A stretch of 64,000 nucleotides of DNA. It comes from Streptomyces cinerochromogenes (lineage in GTDB: Bacteria > Actinomycetota > Actinomycetes > Streptomycetales > Streptomycetaceae). The stretch's first letter is position 1. Every line of letters begins with the position of its first letter. Made by a program: the position numbers and the translations under genes. This document shows, piece after piece, positions 54,059-62,865 of the stretch. The notes under the pieces are model-generated. The model searched no databases and was not told where the DNA came from. It was given only the letters and a program-made list of their open reading frames with translations. The stretch covers positions 372,001 through 436,000 of the forward strand of contig NZ_BMRM01000006.1 in the NCBI RefSeq assembly GCF_014648635.1, written 5' to 3'.

Positions 54059-54943
54059 TCAGTAGGAGGAACCGCCCGCGCCCAGCGACCCCGTCGGGTG
54101 CCACACCGTCTTGGTCTCCAGGAACGCCGTCATCCGCTCGGTCCCGGGCGTCTCGAAGTAGTCCACAGCCTGTGGACGCAGGACGCGCTTCAGGTTGTCG
54201 GCCGCCGCGATCTCCAGCTCCTTCGCCAGCGCCTCGTCCGCGCCCGCGAGGTCGATCGCGTTGACGTCCTGGTGCGCGGCGAGCGGCGCCGCGATCTCCG
54301 CCGTACGGCCGGAGAGGACGTTGACCACGCCGCCCGGGACATCGGAGGTGGCCAGTACCTCGCCCAGGGACAGGGCGGGCAGCGGGGCCTTCTCGGAGGC
54401 GATCACGACCGCCGTGTTGCCGGTGGCGATCACCGGGGCCACCACCGAGACCAGGCCGAGGAACGACGACTCCTGCGGGGCCAGGACGGCGACCACGCCG
54501 GTCGGCTCCGGCGAGGAGAGGTTGAAGTACGGGCCCGCGACCGGGTTGGCCCCGCCGGTCACCTGGGCGATCTTGTCGGTCCAGCCCGCGTACCAGACCC
54601 AGCGGTCGATCGTCGCGTCCACGACGGCCGCCGCCTTGGACTTCGACAGGCCCTCCGCGTCGGCGACCTCCCGGACGAACTGCTCCCTGCGGCCCTCCAG
54701 CATCTCCGCGACGCGGTAGAGGACCTGACCCCGGTTGTAGGCGGTCGCGCCGGACCAGCCGCCGAACGCCTTGCGCGCGGCCACGACCGCGTCACGGGCG
54801 TCCTTGCGGGAGGACAGGGGAGCGTTCGCCAGCCAGTTGCCCTTTGCGTCGGTCACCTCGTACACCCGGCCGCTCTCGGAACGCGGGAACTTCCCGCCGA
54901 CGTACAGCTTGTAGGTCTTGAAGACGGACAGACGGTCAGACAT
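54059..54943 (-). CDS. Truncated, non-catalytic aldehyde dehydrogenase-like protein
   Basis: A 294-residue protein homologous to the N-terminal half of ALDH: TYKLYVGGKFPRSESGRVYE, RDAVVAARKAFGGWSGATAY, NRGQVLYRVAEMLEGRREQF and PTGVVAVLAPQESSFLGLVS. The cofactor domain ends after NLKRVLRPQ, where active enzymes read NLKRVxLELGGK, so the general-base Glu is missing. The part that would hold the catalytic Cys is absent altogether; there is no cysteine in that place. It overlaps the full-length ALDH gene (54936) by eight bases. It cannot be a conventional enzyme and more likely serves as a partner, like the second domain of ALDH16 proteins. Confidence 0.85.
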   Translation of the reverse strand: MSDRLSVFKTYKLYVGGKFPRSESGRVYEVTDAKGNWLANAPLSSRKDARDAVVAARKAFGGWSGATAYNRGQVLYRVAEMLEGRREQFVREVADAEGLSKSKAAAVVDATIDRWVWYAGWTDKIAQVTGGANPVAGPYFNLSSPEPTGVVAVLAPQESSFLGLVSVVAPVIATGNTAVVIASEKAPLPALSLGEVLATSDVPGGVVNVLSGRTAEIAAPLAAHQDVNAIDLAGADEALAKELEIAAADNLKRVLRPQAVDYFETPGTERMTAFLETKTVWHPTGSLGAGGSSY

Positions 54944-56372
54944 CGAGGTATGCCTCCAGGCCGTGGCGGCCGCCCTCGCGGCCGAAGCCCGACTCCTTGT
55001 AGCCGCCGAACGGCGAGGTCGGGTCGAACTTGTTGAACGTGTTGGACCAGACGACACCCGCGCGCAGCCTGTTCGCCACGGCCAGGATGCGGGAGCCCTT
55101 CTCGGACCAGATGCCGGCCGAGAGGCCGTACTGGGTGTTGTTCGCCTTGGCGACCGCCTCGTCCGGGGTGCGGAAGGTGAGGACCGACAGCACCGGGCCG
55201 AAGATCTCGTCACGGGCGATGGTGTGGGCCTGGGTGACGTTCGTGAAGAGCGTCGGGGCGAACCAGTAGCCGGAGGACGGCAGCTCGCACGCCGGCGACC
55301 AGCGCTCGGCGCCCTCCGCCTCGCCCCGCTCCGCCAGCGCGGTGATCCGGGCCAGCTGCTCGGCGGAGTTGATCGCGCCGATGTCGGTGTTCTTGTCCAG
55401 CGGGTCGCCGAGGCGGAGCGTGGACAGGCGGCGCTTGAGGGAGTCCAGCAGCTCGTCCTGGATCGACTCCTGGACCAGGAGACGGGAGCCCGCGCAGCAG
55501 ACCTGGCCCTGGTTGAAGAAGATGCCGTTGACGATGCCCTCGACGGCCTGGTCGATCGGGGCGTCGTCGAAGACGATGTTCGCGCCCTTGCCGCCCAGTT
55601 CGAGGGTCAGCTTCTTGTGCGTGCCGGCGACCGTGCGGGCGATCTCCTTGCCGACCGCCGTCGAGCCGGTGAAGGCGACCTTGTTCACGTCGGGGTGCGC
55701 GACCAGCGCGGCGCCCGCGTCGCCGTAGCCCGGGAGGATGTTGACGACACCCTTGGGCAGGCCGGCCTGGCGGCAGATGTCCGCGAAGAACAGGGCGGAC
55801 AGCGGGGTCGTCTCGGCGGGCTTCAGGACGACCGTGTTTCCGGTCGCGAGCGCCGGGGCGATCTTCCACGCCAGCATCAGGAGCGGGAAGTTCCAGGGGA
55901 TGACCTGGCCGGCCACGCCCAGCGGGCGCGGGCTCGCGCCGAACCCGGCGTGGTCGAGCTTGTCGGCCCAGCCCGCGTAGTAGAAGAAGTGGGCCGCCAC
56001 CAGCGGGAGGTCCGCGTCGCGGGTCTCCTTGATCGGCTTGCCGTTGTCCAGCGTCTCCAGGACCGCCAGCTCACGGCTGCGCTCCTGGATGATCCGCGCG
56101 ATGCGGAACAGGTACTTGGCGCGCTCGGAGCCGGGCAGCGCCGACCACTTCTCGAAGGCCTTGCGGGCTGCCTTCACGGCGCGGTCGACGTCCTCGGCAC
56201 CGGCCTGGGCGACCTCGGAGAGGACCTCCTCCGTCGACGGGGAGACCGTCTTGAAGACCTTGCCGTCGGCGGCCTCGGTGAACTCGCCGTCGACGAACAG
56301 GCCGTAGGAGGGGGCGATGTCGACGACCGAGCGGGACTCGGGCGCGGGGGCGTACTCGAATGCGGATGCCAT
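54936..56372 (-). CDS. Aldehyde dehydrogenase
   Basis: NAD(P)-dependent aldehyde dehydrogenase of 478 residues, normal length. The cofactor-binding and catalytic signatures are VIPWNFPLLMLAWKIAPALA, VAFTGSTAVGKEIA, LTLELGGKGANIVFDDA (general-base Glu) and FNQGQVCCAGSRLLV (nucleophile Cys). It is 5 bases downstream of deoC and overlaps the truncated ALDH. In this operon its likely substrate is acetaldehyde (or another small aldehyde) made by DeoC from deoxyribose-5-phosphate; this is inferred from the order. Confidence 0.92.
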   Translation of the reverse strand: MASAFEYAPAPESRSVVDIAPSYGLFVDGEFTEAADGKVFKTVSPSTEEVLSEVAQAGAEDVDRAVKAARKAFEKWSALPGSERAKYLFRIARIIQERSRELAVLETLDNGKPIKETRDADLPLVAAHFFYYAGWADKLDHAGFGASPRPLGVAGQVIPWNFPLLMLAWKIAPALATGNTVVLKPAETTPLSALFFADICRQAGLPKGVVNILPGYGDAGAALVAHPDVNKVAFTGSTAVGKEIARTVAGTHKKLTLELGGKGANIVFDDAPIDQAVEGIVNGIFFNQGQVCCAGSRLLVQESIQDELLDSLKRRLSTLRLGDPLDKNTDIGAINSAEQLARITALAERGEAEGAERWSPACELPSSGYWFAPTLFTNVTQAHTIARDEIFGPVLSVLTFRTPDEAVAKANNTQYGLSAGIWSEKGSRILAVANRLRAGVVWSNTFNKFDPTSPFGGYKESGFGREGGRHGLEAYLDV

Positions 56373-56377
56373 GGGGA

Positions 56378-57337
56378 TCAGTCCACCGTCACGTAGTCGG
56401 GGCCGGAGTAGCGGCCGGTGGCCAGCTTCTGACGCTGCATCAGCAGGTCGTTCAGGAGCGAGGAGGCGCCGAAGCGGAACCAGTGGTTGTCCAGCCAGTC
56501 CGCGCCCGCGGTCTCGTTGACCAGGACGAGGAACTTGATGGCGTCCTTGCTGGTGCGGATGCCGCCGGCCGGCTTCACGCCGACCTGGACGCCGGTCTGC
56601 GCGCGGAAGTCGCGGACCGCCTCCAGCATCAGCAGGGTGTTGGCGGGCGTGGCGTTGACCGCCACCTTGCCCGTCGAGGTCTTGATGAAGTCGGCGCCGG
56701 CCAGCATGCCGAGCCAGGAGGCGCGGCGGATGTTGTCGTACGTCGACAGCTCGCCGGTCTCGAAGATGACCTTCAGCCGGGCGCTGTCCCCGCAGGCCTG
56801 CTTCACGGCGACGATCTCGTCGTACACCTTCAGGTACCTGCCGGAGAGGAACGCGCCCCGGTCGATGACCATGTCGATCTCGTCGGCGCCGGCGGCGACG
56901 GCGTCACGGACGTCGGCCAGCTTCACGTCGAGGGCGGCACGGCCGGCCGGGAAGGCGGTGGCCACCGAGGCGACCTTCACGCCCGAGCCGGCGACGGCCT
57001 CCTTGGCGACGGCCACCATGTCGGGGTAGACGCAGACCGCGGCCGTCGTCGGCGTCGTGCGGTCCGTGGGGTCGGGGTGGACCGCCTTGGCGCCGAGCGC
57101 CCGGACCTTGCCCGGGGTGTCCGCGCCTTCCAGCGTCGTCAGGTCGACCATCGAGATGGCGAGGTCGATGGCGTACGCCTTCGCGGTCGTCTTGATGGAA
57201 CGGGTTCCGAGAGAGGCGGCGCGCGCCTCCAGGCCGACCGCGTCGACGCCGGGCAGCCCGTGGAGGAAACGGCGCAGCGTGCTGTCGGACGCGGTCACGT
57301 CACTCAGGGCGTGTGCGGCGGGTGCAGTACTGGGCAT
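56378..57337 (-). CDS. deoC: Deoxyribose-phosphate aldolase
   Basis: Class I aldolase splitting 2-deoxyribose-5-phosphate into acetaldehyde and glyceraldehyde-3-phosphate, 319 residues. The Schiff-base lysine is in FIKTSTGKVAVNATPANTLL, the second key Lys in GVKPAGGIRTSKDA, and LKVIFETGELSTYDNI is also conserved. It starts at ATG 57337, 19 bases from the palindrome at 57357. The N-terminus is extended by about 50 residues compared with the E. coli enzyme (259 residues), as in other actinobacterial copies. Confidence 0.94.
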   Translation of the reverse strand: MPSTAPAAHALSDVTASDSTLRRFLHGLPGVDAVGLEARAASLGTRSIKTTAKAYAIDLAISMVDLTTLEGADTPGKVRALGAKAVHPDPTDRTTPTTAAVCVYPDMVAVAKEAVAGSGVKVASVATAFPAGRAALDVKLADVRDAVAAGADEIDMVIDRGAFLSGRYLKVYDEIVAVKQACGDSARLKVIFETGELSTYDNIRRASWLGMLAGADFIKTSTGKVAVNATPANTLLMLEAVRDFRAQTGVQVGVKPAGGIRTSKDAIKFLVLVNETAGADWLDNHWFRFGASSLLNDLLMQRQKLATGRYSGPDYVTVD

Positions 57338-57356
57338 GGTCACCAGACGAGCATAT

Positions 57357-57368
57357 CTACGCGCGTAG
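57357..57368. promoter_or_regulatory. Nucleoside-regulon palindrome, copy 4 (perfect)
   Basis: CTACGCGCGTAG, 19 bases upstream of the deoC start on the minus strand. Identical to the boxes before add and the purine nucleoside phosphorylase gene. Confidence 0.8.
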
Positions 57369-57473
57369 CGGCTGTACACCCCCGCTGCTCACAGCGGCGC
57401 CGGAGATCACGGATGAGCGCCGGTTCGCGGGCGCCTGGCCGCGCCGTCGGCGCCGTCGTGCAGAATCGGGGCC

Positions 57474-58175
57474 ATGACCACCCCGGATCACCCGTCACCC
57501 GCGTCACCGCCGCCGGCGTCCGCCGCCAAGGACCGGATCTACCGCTCGCCCCTGGGCCTCGCGGGCGGCGTGCTGCTGCTTCTGGTCGTCCTCTGGCTGG
57601 GCTTCGACGCCCTGGCCAAGGGCCACGGCCGGACCCCGTGGCTGGCGCTGGCCGGGCTGATCCTGATCGTGCCGGTGGTCATCGCCTTCACACTCCGCCC
57701 GGCGGTCTTCGCCAACGAGGACCGGCTGCGCGTCCGCAACCCGCTGCGGGTGATCACCCTGCCCTGGGGCGAGATCGCCTCCCTGCGCTCCGGCTACTCC
57801 AACGAGGTCGTCGCCAAGTCCGGCACCAAGTACCAGCTGTGGGCCGTCCCCGTCTCGCTGCGCGCCCGCAAGAAGGCGGCGCGCCGGCAGCAGCGGGCGG
57901 CGGCGGACGAGGCCCGGGGCGTGACACCGGGCAGCCGGGGCGGCGGCCTCGGCCCGGGCGGCCTCGGCCTCGGCGGCTTCAGCCTGCGCGGCCCCGACAC
58001 CGGGCCGACCCGCGCGGAAACCGACCAGATCGTGGACGACCTCCGGGAACTCCTGGAACACCGGGCGGAGGCCGAGTCGGCACAGGGCGAGGTCAGCGTG
58101 CGCTGGGCCTACGAGGTGATGGCCCCGGCGGTGGCGGGGGCCGTGCTGCTGGTGATCCTGGTGGCTCTGGGCTGA
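57474..58175 (+). CDS. PH-domain (bPH-type) membrane protein
   Basis: A 233-residue protein with two N-terminal membrane helices (LGLAGGVLLLLVVLWLGFDAL, WLALAGLILIVPVVIAFTLR) followed by a PH-like domain (FANEDRLRVRNPLRVITLPW, GEIASLRSGYSNEVVAKSGT, KYQLWAVPVSL), a Gly-rich linker, and a third helix at the C-terminus (MAPAVAGAVLLVILVALG). Bacterial PH domains of this kind are common in Streptomyces membrane proteins of unknown function. It is divergent from deoC. Confidence 0.78.
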   Translation: MTTPDHPSPASPPPASAAKDRIYRSPLGLAGGVLLLLVVLWLGFDALAKGHGRTPWLALAGLILIVPVVIAFTLRPAVFANEDRLRVRNPLRVITLPWGEIASLRSGYSNEVVAKSGTKYQLWAVPVSLRARKKAARRQQRAAADEARGVTPGSRGGGLGPGGLGLGGFSLRGPDTGPTRAETDQIVDDLRELLEHRAEAESAQGEVSVRWAYEVMAPAVAGAVLLVILVALG

Positions 58176-58290
58176 GGTTCGTCGGGGGAGCGGGCCTGTC
58201 TGTGACGGCTCTGGCCTGAGGTTTGTCGGGGGCGCGGCTGGCCGGGGGTGCTTTCGGGGTGAGGTCTGTCGGGGGGCGCGGGCCGTCCGC
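58172..58290 (+). repeat. Imperfect repeat, three copies of a TGAGG-TGTCGGGGG block
   Basis: CTGAGGTTCGTCGGGGG, CTGAGGTTTGTCGGGGG and GTGAGGTCTGTCGGGGGG begin near 58172, 58215 and 58260, spaced about 43-45 bases. The first copy includes the stop codon of the preceding gene. Confidence 0.65.
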
Positions 58291-58350
58291 GGCTGGTTCC
58301 GGGCCGGGGCCGTAGCCGACCCTTCGCCGCTGTCGAGTGTCTGGAATGCG

Positions 58351-60060
58351 ATGAGTACGACCCCCGGACCGCCGTCGCCCCTGCCGCTGCCCGCAGCGGT
58401 GGTGCCCGACGGCTGCCCCTCCTGGAGCGGTGAGCACGCCCGCCGCTGGCTCGACGCGCTGCCGTCCCGCTGGGTACCCCTGCCCTACCGGACCCGGCAG
58501 CTGCTGACCGCCCTGTCCGCCTCCGTGGCGGCCACGGCACTGCTGGTGCTGCCCGCCGGATGGCAGCCGTGGGCGGCGGCGCTGCCGGCGCTGCACGGAC
58601 TGTGGCTGTACGCGCGCCCGGAGATCGTCCCGGTGTCCGCTCCTGTGCTCGCGGTGCTGCTCGTCGTCCTGCGGCCCGGGACGACCTGGCCGGAGACCGC
58701 GGTCGCCGTGACCTTCCTGGCCCTGGTCTGGGCGGCTGCCGTGCCCCGGCTGGCGGCCCGGCGCCGGCAATGGGACCGGGCCCGGGACGCGGCGTCCGGC
58801 GTCACCGCGCCGCTGCCGGACTCCGGTCGGCCCCTGCCCCGCGGCCGGTTCCTCATCGTGTGCGGAGGCGTCCTGCTCGCGCTCGGGCTCGCTGCCGTCG
58901 TCCTCGTCCCGGCCCCTGCGCCGGACCCGTCCGAGGCGGCGCGGACGCTGCCCGCGCTCGCCTGGCTGGTCGCCGGTCAGGGCCTGACCACGCTGGTCTC
59001 CGGGCTGCTGGGCCGCCGCCGGGCCGCCGCCCTGCGCGCGGCGCCGGCGCCCGTGCTGCGGGTGCTCGTGCGCGAGGGCGCCGACGGCGACACGGAGGTG
59101 TTCGCCGCCGACGACACGGCCGCGCTGCGGCCCCTCTTCCGGGTCGCCGTCACCGAGGCCGGGGACGCCGTCGGGGAGACCGGGGAGATGACCGGGGACA
59201 AGACCGGGGACAAGGGGGAAGGGGACGACGAAGCGGAGCTGGACGACTTCCTGGCGCGGATGGACCGGGAGGGACCGGGGCCGCTGCGGGAGGCCCTGCT
59301 GTACGGCGTGCCCTGCGACGGCGCCGAGATCCTGCTGGTCACGGCCGCCGAGGCGGCGGACGGGCCGCCGGTCGTGGAACGGTCGACGGGACCCGTGCGG
59401 CCGCTGTCCGGGGCGACGGTACGGCGGCTGTCGGCCGCGGAGAAGCGCCGGGCGGCCCGGGAGGCGTCGCACGCGGAGCTGCGCCGGGCGGCCCGGGAGA
59501 CCGTCGCCCGGGAGCGGGAGGCGGGGGGTGGCGTCCCCGCGGGGATACGGCAGTGGCGGGCGGGGCTGCTGGACCGGCTCCGTGCACTGCTGCTGGTGGT
59601 GTGGGCCGGCGTCGTCTTCTGGAGTGACACCGGAGGCTGGCGCTACGGGCTCGCTGCCCTCGCCGGGTTCGTCGGCGCGCTGTGGCTGCCCCACTGGGTC
59701 GCCTGGCGGATCACGGCCGACCGGGAGGGCCTGTGGCTGGGCGGACTGCGCGGACCCCGGCTGCTGCCCTGGGACGAGATCAGGACCGTCGACTGCACCG
59801 GCACCGAGCTGAAGCTGGACAGCCGGCGGGCCTCCTTCACCGGCTGGTCGGCGCACGCGCCCCGCTGGCCGTGGCTGGAGCGCAGGTTCGGTCTCCTGCA
59901 CCCGTACGAACGGACCGCCGGGGAGATCACCGCCCTGTGGCACGACCCGTCACTGCGTCCTTCCGCGTCGGCCGACCGCGGTCAGCGGGGCCGGCCGCTG
60001 TGGCCCCTGGCGCTGGTGGCGGAGGCCGCCTGGGCGGCGGCCCTGCTGTTCCTGTCCTGA
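58351..60060 (+). CDS. Membrane protein with C-terminal PH-like domain
   Basis: A 569-residue protein with about seven or eight hydrophobic segments in the first 230 residues and at 400-450 (LLTALSASVAATALLVLPAG, VSAPVLAVLLVVLRPG, FLIVCGGVLLALGLAAVVLV, LLLVVWAGVVFWSDTGG). Between them is an acidic insert with repeated TGDKTGDKGEGDDEAE (around residue 285). The region WRITADREGLWLGGLRGPRL is like the PH-domain strand pattern of the gene before it. Function unknown. It may be co-expressed with the preceding gene, 175 bases away. Confidence 0.7.
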   Translation: MSTTPGPPSPLPLPAAVVPDGCPSWSGEHARRWLDALPSRWVPLPYRTRQLLTALSASVAATALLVLPAGWQPWAAALPALHGLWLYARPEIVPVSAPVLAVLLVVLRPGTTWPETAVAVTFLALVWAAAVPRLAARRRQWDRARDAASGVTAPLPDSGRPLPRGRFLIVCGGVLLALGLAAVVLVPAPAPDPSEAARTLPALAWLVAGQGLTTLVSGLLGRRRAAALRAAPAPVLRVLVREGADGDTEVFAADDTAALRPLFRVAVTEAGDAVGETGEMTGDKTGDKGEGDDEAELDDFLARMDREGPGPLREALLYGVPCDGAEILLVTAAEAADGPPVVERSTGPVRPLSGATVRRLSAAEKRRAAREASHAELRRAARETVAREREAGGGVPAGIRQWRAGLLDRLRALLLVVWAGVVFWSDTGGWRYGLAALAGFVGALWLPHWVAWRITADREGLWLGGLRGPRLLPWDEIRTVDCTGTELKLDSRRASFTGWSAHAPRWPWLERRFGLLHPYERTAGEITALWHDPSLRPSASADRGQRGRPLWPLALVAEAAWAAALLFLS

Positions 60061-60068
60061 GCCGGACA

Positions 60069-60092
60069 CGCCGCCGGGGCGCCCCGGCGGCG
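60069..60092 (+). terminator. Perfect 24-base palindrome, terminator
   Basis: A fully palindromic GC-only sequence, two 12-base arms without a loop (60069-60080 and 60081-60092), 8 bases past the stop at 60060. Confidence 0.75.
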
Positions 60093-60178
60093 GTGGCGGG
60101 AACGCGGGCCGGCGTCTACGAGCGGACCGCCGGCAGGCCCTCGGCGCTGGTGCCGGTGCGTCAATCCGGCGGCGACGG

Positions 60179-60961
60179 TCTCGTGGCCGGCGGCCTGGCT
60201 GCGGCGGTCTCGTGGCCGGCGGCCCGGTGGTGCGGATGTCCTGGCTGACGGCCTGGCTGCGACGATCTCGTGGCCGGCGGCCTGGCGGCGGCGGTCTCGT
60301 GGCCGGCGGCCCGGTGGTGGGGGTCTCGCGGCTGACGGCCTGGCGGCGACGATCTCGTGGCTGACGGCCTGGCTGCGGCGGTCTCGTGGCCGGCGGCCCG
60401 GTGGTGCGGATGTCCTGGCTGACGGCCTGGCGGCGACGATCTCGCGGTCGACGGTCCGGCGGCGACGGTCTCGTGGCCGGCGGCCCGGTGGTGAGGGTCT
60501 CCCGGCCGGCGGCCCGGCTGCGACGATCTCGTGGCCGGCGGCCTGGCGGCGGCGGTCTCGTGGCCGGCGGCCCGGTGGTGGGGGTCTCGCGGCTGACGGC
60601 CTGGCGGCGACGATCTCGTGGCTGACGGCCTGGCTGCGGCGGTCTCGTGGCCGGCGGCCCGGTGGTGCGGGTCTCCTGGCTGACGGCCTGGCGGCGACGA
60701 TCTCCCGGCCGACGGTCCGGCGGCGACGGTCTCGTGGCCGGCGGCCCGGTGGTGCGGGTCTCGTGGCTGACGGCCTGGTGGTGAGGATGTTCCGGCTGAC
60801 GACCGGGCTGCGACGGTCTCCCGGCTGACGGCCTGGCGGCGGCGGTCTCGTGGCCGGCGACCTGGCGGCGACGATCTCCCGGCCGACGACCAAACCGCGG
60901 CGGTCTCGTGGGCGGCGACCGTGCGGTGACGATCTCCCGGCCACCGGTCAGGCGGTGGATC
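60179..60961 (-). repeat. 29-bp tandem-repeat array, 27 units
   Basis: Units start every 29 bases from 60179 to 60933 without any insertion or deletion. The usual start is TCTCGTGG followed by CCGGCGGCC or CTGACGGCC. Because 29 is not a multiple of three, the reading frame shifts at each unit. Units 4-11 (60266-60497) are repeated almost exactly as units 13-20 (60527-60758), a shift of 261 bases (nine units). The array lies between the 569-residue membrane protein gene and the phosphosugar mutase, both reading towards it. No spacers, so not a CRISPR. Confidence 0.9.
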
Positions 60962-61058
60962 GAGCCGCCGCCCTGGCCGGTGGCCCTGCCTTCCTGGCCG
61001 GTGGCCCTGCCTTCCCGGCCCGTGGATGGGCGGCAGGGCCCCGTGGGTGGGCCGTGGG
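60962..61058. other. Gap between the repeat array and the mutase gene
   Basis: About 100 bases with a duplicated CCGGTGGCCCTGCCTTCC block; otherwise I see nothing. Confidence 0.5.
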
Positions 61059-62690
61059 TCAGATGCCGGCGGCCGCCGACAGGTCGCGCTTGACGGCTGC
61101 CAGCAGCTCGGTCGCGCGGGCGCGGGCGGCCGGGAGCGCGTCGTGCGCGGAGACCGGTACGACGACCTCCAGGTAACACTTCAGCTTCGGCTCGGTGCCG
61201 CTGGGGCGGACGATGACCCGGGCGCCGTCGAGCGTGTAGCGCAGGCCGTCCGTGGGAGGCAGCCTGTCCGTGCCCCGGGTCAGGTCCTCGGCCCGGACGA
61301 TCGGCAGACCGGCCAGCTCGGTCGGCGGCTGCTCGCGCAGCCGGCGCATCGCGTCCGCGATCAGGGAGAGGTCCTGCACGCGCACCGACAGCTGGTCCGT
61401 GGCGTGCAGACCGTGCTCCACGGCGAGGTCGTCGAGCAGGTCGAGGAGGGTACGGCCCTCCTCCTTCAGCACGGACGCCAGCTCGGTGATCAGCAGCGCG
61501 GCGGTGATGCCGTCCTTGTCGCGTACACCCTCGGGGTCCACGCAGTAGCCGAGGGCCTCCTCGTAGCCGTAGCGCAGGCCGTCGACGCGGGCGATCCACT
61601 TGAAGCCGGTCAGCGTCTCCTCGTACGGCAGGCCCGCCTTCCCGGCGATCCGGCCGAGCAGGGAGGAGGAGACGATCGACTCGGCGAAGGTGCCCCGGGC
61701 GCCGCGGCGGACCAGGTGGGCGGCGAGCAGGGCGCCGACCTCGTCACCGCGGAGCATGCGCCAGTCGGCGCCGTCCTTCACGGCCACGGCGCAGCGGTCG
61801 GCGTCCGGGTCGTTGGCGATGACCAGGTCCGGGTCGACGGCGCGGGCCTGAGCGAACGCCAGGTCCATCGCGCCCGGCTCCTCCGGATTCGGGAACGCGA
61901 CCGTCGGGAAGTCCGGGTCCGGGTCGGCCTGCTCGGCGACCAGCACCGGCTCGGGGAAGCCGGCGCGGGCGAACGCGGCCAGCAGGACGTCCTTGCCGAC
62001 GCCGTGCATCGCCGTGTAGACCGTGCGGGCGGTGCGCGGGGAGGCGGGGTCCAGGACGGCGTCCGTGCGGGCGAGGTAGGCGTCCAGCACCGACTCGTCC
62101 AGGGTCTCCCAGCCGCTCTCCGGGCGGGGCACGTCGTGCAGGGAGGCGATCGCGTCGATCTCGGCGGCGATCTCCGCGTCGGCGGGCGGCACGATCTGGG
62201 AGCCGTCGCCGAGGTAGACCTTGTAGCCGTTGTCGCGGGGCGGGTTGTGGCTGGCGGTGACCTCCACGCCCGCGACCGCGCCGAGGTGCCGTATGGCGAA
62301 GGCCAGGACGGGGGTGGGCAGGGGGCGGGGCAGCACGGCCGCGCGCAGGCCGGCACCGGTCATCACGGCGGCGGTGTCCCGCGCGAAGTCGGCGGACTTG
62401 TGGCGGGCGTCGTAGCCGATGACGACGGTTCCGCCGGCCTGGCCCCTGCTCCTCAGGTACGCGGCGAGACCGGCGGCGGCGCGGATGACGACGCTGCGGT
62501 TCATGCGCATCGGGCCGGCGCCCAGCTCGCCGCGGAGACCCGCGGTACCGAACTGGAGGGTGCCGGAGAACCGGGCCGACAGTTCCTCGACGTCGCCGGC
62601 CTCGATCAGCTTGGCCAGTTCGTCGCGGGTCTCCTGGTCGGGGTCCTCGGCGAGCCATGCGCTGGCCTTGGCCATGAGATCGTCGTGCAC
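61059..62690 (-). CDS. Phosphosugar mutase (phosphomannomutase/phosphoglucomutase family)
   Basis: Alpha-D-phosphohexomutase of 543 residues from GTG 62690, in the range of actinobacterial phosphomannomutases. GTAGLRGELGAGPMRMNR opens domain 1, the catalytic Ser is in EVTASHNPPRDNGYKVY, the metal loop reads NDPDADRCAV, and the sugar loop and phosphate loop follow (GTFAESIVSSSLLG, VRPSGTEPKLKCYLEV). The GTG start has GGAGAGG 11 bases upstream; longer frames would read through it. It could give mannose-1-phosphate or phosphoribose conversions (phosphopentomutase), which would link phosphorylase products to glycolysis; the second is inferred only from position. Confidence 0.88.
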   Translation of the reverse strand: MHDDLMAKASAWLAEDPDQETRDELAKLIEAGDVEELSARFSGTLQFGTAGLRGELGAGPMRMNRSVVIRAAAGLAAYLRSRGQAGGTVVIGYDARHKSADFARDTAAVMTGAGLRAAVLPRPLPTPVLAFAIRHLGAVAGVEVTASHNPPRDNGYKVYLGDGSQIVPPADAEIAAEIDAIASLHDVPRPESGWETLDESVLDAYLARTDAVLDPASPRTARTVYTAMHGVGKDVLLAAFARAGFPEPVLVAEQADPDPDFPTVAFPNPEEPGAMDLAFAQARAVDPDLVIANDPDADRCAVAVKDGADWRMLRGDEVGALLAAHLVRRGARGTFAESIVSSSLLGRIAGKAGLPYEETLTGFKWIARVDGLRYGYEEALGYCVDPEGVRDKDGITAALLITELASVLKEEGRTLLDLLDDLAVEHGLHATDQLSVRVQDLSLIADAMRRLREQPPTELAGLPIVRAEDLTRGTDRLPPTDGLRYTLDGARVIVRPSGTEPKLKCYLEVVVPVSAHDALPAARARATELLAAVKRDLSAAAGI

Positions 62691-62865
62691 CTTGGGATCA
62701 ACCTCTCCGTGTTTGCCTGGTCCACTGGGGGCTCCGCTCCCCGGACCCCCGTTCGCCCACCCGCCCGTCCGACCCGGCAGGCCGGGCGGGCGGCCGGGGG
62801 CGCGTCGCCGTGGCGGCGGCATCCGCGCCCCGGCATGAGCCGCCCCGGTGCCCGGCCCCCGGCGC

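Noticed and set aside
54059..55213. ALDH-like protein extended to 384 residues
   Set aside because: The extra N-terminal part lies inside the full-length ALDH gene in another frame; the family N-terminus starts at ATG 54943.
60179..60961. CRISPR array suggested by many 29-base repeats
   Set aside because: The units are contiguous with no unique spacers, and no cas genes are near.
59950..61599. 549-codon and 320-codon open frames through the 29-bp repeats on the minus strand
   Set aside because: The 29-base period shifts the frame at each unit, all three frames stay open because stops are rare in such GC-rich DNA, and the long frame also runs antisense through known genes.
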